Below are positions 62,247 to 64,000 of a stretch of 64,000 nt of DNA, piece by piece; the first letter of the stretch is position 1, and each line of letters starts with the position of its first letter. The position numbers were made by a program, and so were the translations under genes. Source of the stretch: Pseudomonas grandcourensis (lineage in GTDB: Bacteria > Pseudomonadota > Gammaproteobacteria > Pseudomonadales > Pseudomonadaceae); contig NZ_CP150919.1 in NCBI RefSeq assembly GCF_039909015.1, positions 2,332,501-2,396,500 of the forward strand. The letters are read 5' to 3'. Under the pieces are notes generated by a model. That model did not search any database and had not been told where the DNA came from. It saw only the letters and a program-made list of their open reading frames with translations.

Positions 62247-64000
62247 TTGAAGAAATCCACCGCAGCACCTAAACCAGCCGTCGTACCGCTCTGGCGCCAG
62301 CACTTGCACTACCGACTCAAGGAAGGTGCGCTGATCGCCATCGGTGCCTTGTGCCTGTTCCTGATGATGGCCTTGTTGACCTATGGCAAGGATGATCCGG
62401 GCTGGAGTCATAACAGCAAGATCGACGATGTTCAGAACTTCGGCGGCCCGGCGGGCTCCTACAGCGCCGATATCCTGTTCATGGTGCTGGGTTACTTCGC
62501 CTACATCTTCCCGCTGCTACTGGCCATCAAGGCGTACCAGATCTTCCGCCAGCGCCACGAACCGTGGCAGTGGAGCGGCTGGCTGTTCTCCTGGCGCCTG
62601 ATCGGCCTGGTGTTCCTGGTGCTGTCGGGTGCCGCGCTGGCCCATATCCATTTCCATGCTGCCACCGGTCTGCCGGCCGGTGCGGGCGGTGCGCTGGGGG
62701 AAAGCCTCGGTGAACTGGCCAGGAACGCCCTGAATATCCAGGGCAGCACGCTGTTGTTCATTGCCTTGTTCCTGTTCGGCCTGACCGTGTTTACCGACTT
62801 GTCGTGGTTCAAGGTGATGGACATCACCGGCAAGATCACCCTCGACCTGTTCGAACTGTTCCAGGGCGCCGCCAATCGCTGGTGGGCGGCCCGTACCGAG
62901 CGCAAACAGCTGGTGGCCCAGTTGCGTGAAGTCGATGATCGTATGGATGAAGTGGTCGCGCCGAGCGTCACCGACAAGCGCGAGCAGGCCAAGGTCAAGG
63001 AACGTCTGATCGAGCGTGAGCAAGCCCTGAGCAAGCACATGTCCGAGCGCGAGAAGCAGGTGCCGCCGGTGATTGCGCCCGCGCCGCCAAAGCCCGCCGC
63101 ACCGAGCAAGCGCGTCGAAAAAGAGAAGCAGGCGCCGCTGTTCGTCGACAGTGCCGTGGAAGGTACCTTGCCGCCGATTTCGATTCTCGACCCGGCGGAA
63201 AAGAAACAGCTCAATTACTCGCCTGAATCCCTGGCTGCGGTTGGCCACTTGCTGGAAATCAAGCTCAAGGAATTCGGCGTCGAAGTCACGGTGGATTCGA
63301 TTCACCCGGGCCCGGTGATTACCCGTTACGAGATCCAGCCGGCGGCCGGGGTCAAGGTCAGCCGTATTTCCAACCTGGCCAAAGACCTCGCGCGTTCCCT
63401 GGCCGTGACCAGTGTGCGCGTGGTGGAAGTGATTCCGGGCAAGACCACGGTCGGTATCGAGATTCCCAACGAAGACCGGCAGATCGTGCGCTTCTCCGAG
63501 GTGCTGTCGACCCCCGAGTACGACAACTTCAAGTCGCCGGTCACCCTGGCCCTGGGCCACGACATCGGTGGCAAGCCGGTCATCACTGACCTGGCGAAGA
63601 TGCCGCATCTGCTGGTGGCCGGTACCACCGGTTCCGGTAAGTCGGTAGGTGTGAACGCGATGATCCTGTCGATCCTGTTCAAGTCCGGCCCGGAAGACGC
63701 CAAGCTGATCATGATCGACCCGAAAATGCTTGAACTGTCGATCTACGAAGGCATTCCGCACCTGCTGTGCCCGGTGGTCACTGACATGAAGGACGCCGCC
63801 AACGCCCTGCGCTGGAGCGTTGCCGAGATGGAGCGGCGCTACAAGCTGATGGCCAAGATGGGTGTGCGAAACCTGTCGGGCTTCAACGCCAAGGTCAAGG
63901 AAGCCCAGGACGCCGGCGAGCCGTTGAGCGATCCGCTGTACAAGCGCGAAAGCATCCACGACGAAGCGCCGCTGCTGAGCAAGCTGCCGACCATTGTGGT
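62247..64000 (+). CDS. ftsK: DNA translocase FtsK, N-terminal part (3' end outside window)
   Basis: The open frame runs 584 codons to the window edge. It encodes four N-terminal membrane helices (about residues 25-190) anchoring FtsK to the septum, a charged linker (about 210-300, Lys/Glu/Pro-rich), and the start of the motor: alpha domain ([21 protein letters not shown]) and Walker A GTTGSGKS at residues 459-466. FtsK coordinates division with chromosome dimer resolution at dif. The start is TTG 62247 (LKKSTAAPK), with AGGA 11 bases upstream; no nearer ATG precedes the first membrane helix. Confidence 0.95.
   Translation, partial: MKKSTAAPKPAVVPLWRQHLHYRLKEGALIAIGALCLFLMMALLTYGKDDPGWSHNSKIDDVQNFGGPAGSYSADILFMVLGYFAYIFPLLLAIKAYQIFRQRHEPWQWSGWLFSWRLIGLVFLVLSGAALAHIHFHAATGLPAGAGGALGESLGELARNALNIQGSTLLFIALFLFGLTVFTDLSWFKVMDITGKITLDLFELFQGAANRWWAARTERKQLVAQLREVDDRMDEVVAPSVTDKREQAKVKERLIEREQALSKHMSEREKQVPPVIAPAPPKPAAPSKRVEKEKQAPLFVDSAVEGTLPPISILDPAEKKQLNYSPESLAAVGHLLEIKLKEFGVEVTVDSIHPGPVITRYEIQPAAGVKVSRISNLAKDLARSLAVTSVRVVEVIPGKTTVGIEIPNEDRQIVRFSEVLSTPEYDNFKSPVTLALGHDIGGKPVITDLAKMPHLLVAGTTGSGKSVGVNAMILSILFKSGPEDAKLIMIDPKMLELSIYEGIPHLLCPVVTDMKDAANALRWSVAEMERRYKLMAKMGVRNLSGFNAKVKEAQDAGEPLSDPLYKRESIHDEAPLLSKLPTIV

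Overview
The window is a 64 kb chromosomal segment of a Pseudomonas, most likely of the P. fluorescens group. This rests on the high-GC codon use, the gene order nuoA-N / aceA / purB-hflD-mnmA / idh-icd / cspD-clpS-clpA-infA-bpt-aat-trxB-ftsK (established for pseudomonads), the fused nuoCD gene, the coexistence of monomeric and dimeric NADP-isocitrate dehydrogenases, and many copies of the Pseudomonas-type REP palindrome (core GCGAGC..GCTCGC) between genes. No rRNA, tRNA, transposase, phage gene or CRISPR array was seen. The first gene (acyl-CoA dehydrogenase) and the last (ftsK) are cut by the window edges.

Layout. 1-9.4 kb: end of an acyl-CoA dehydrogenase gene, a PstS-like/OmpA fusion protein, xthA, a GNAT acetyltransferase and the tamA-tamB outer-membrane assembly pair. 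9.6-14.4 kb: a MarR-controlled tripartite efflux operon (regulator, outer-membrane factor, membrane fusion protein, 14-TM MFS pump) preceded by two identical 12-bp palindromes set into its promoter. 14.5-19.2 kb: lpxH-ppiB, and divergently glnS and cysS. 19.4-27.6 kb: an AcoR-type sigma-54 activator divergent from a six-gene ABC importer operon related to the glpSTPQUV glycerol system of rhizobia. A GG-N10-GC sigma-54 promoter and six TGTTCA repeats lie between them. 27.9-42.8 kb: the complete 13-gene nuo operon (respiratory complex I, minus strand). 43.4-46.0 kb: aceA (glyoxylate shunt) with a candidate operator and long leader, and an orphan mini-secretin protein. 46.2-54.0 kb, minus strand: a GNAT protein, a RoxA-like ribosomal oxygenase, purB, hflD, mnmA, a Nudix hydrolase and monomeric idh. 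54.5-64 kb: dimeric icd (divergent from idh), cspD, and an N-degron proteolysis neighbourhood (clpS, clpA, bpt, aat) with infA, trxB and the 5' part of ftsK.

Functional themes. The isocitrate branch point is represented three times within about 12 kb (aceA, idh, icd) beside complex I. The two aminoacyl-tRNA-protein transferases (Bpt, Aat) make the destabilising N-termini that ClpS delivers to ClpA, all within 5 kb. Most of the window is ordinary core genome. The points most worth a second look are: the ABC importer, whose two ATPases carry complementary motif losses that should leave one composite ATP site intact and one degenerate; its sigma-54 control region with an ordered TGTTCA array; the paired MarR-type operators; the TGTAGTGC-N10-GCACTACA palindrome at the aceA promoter; the hairpin inside the nuo operon; and the orphan mini-secretin.
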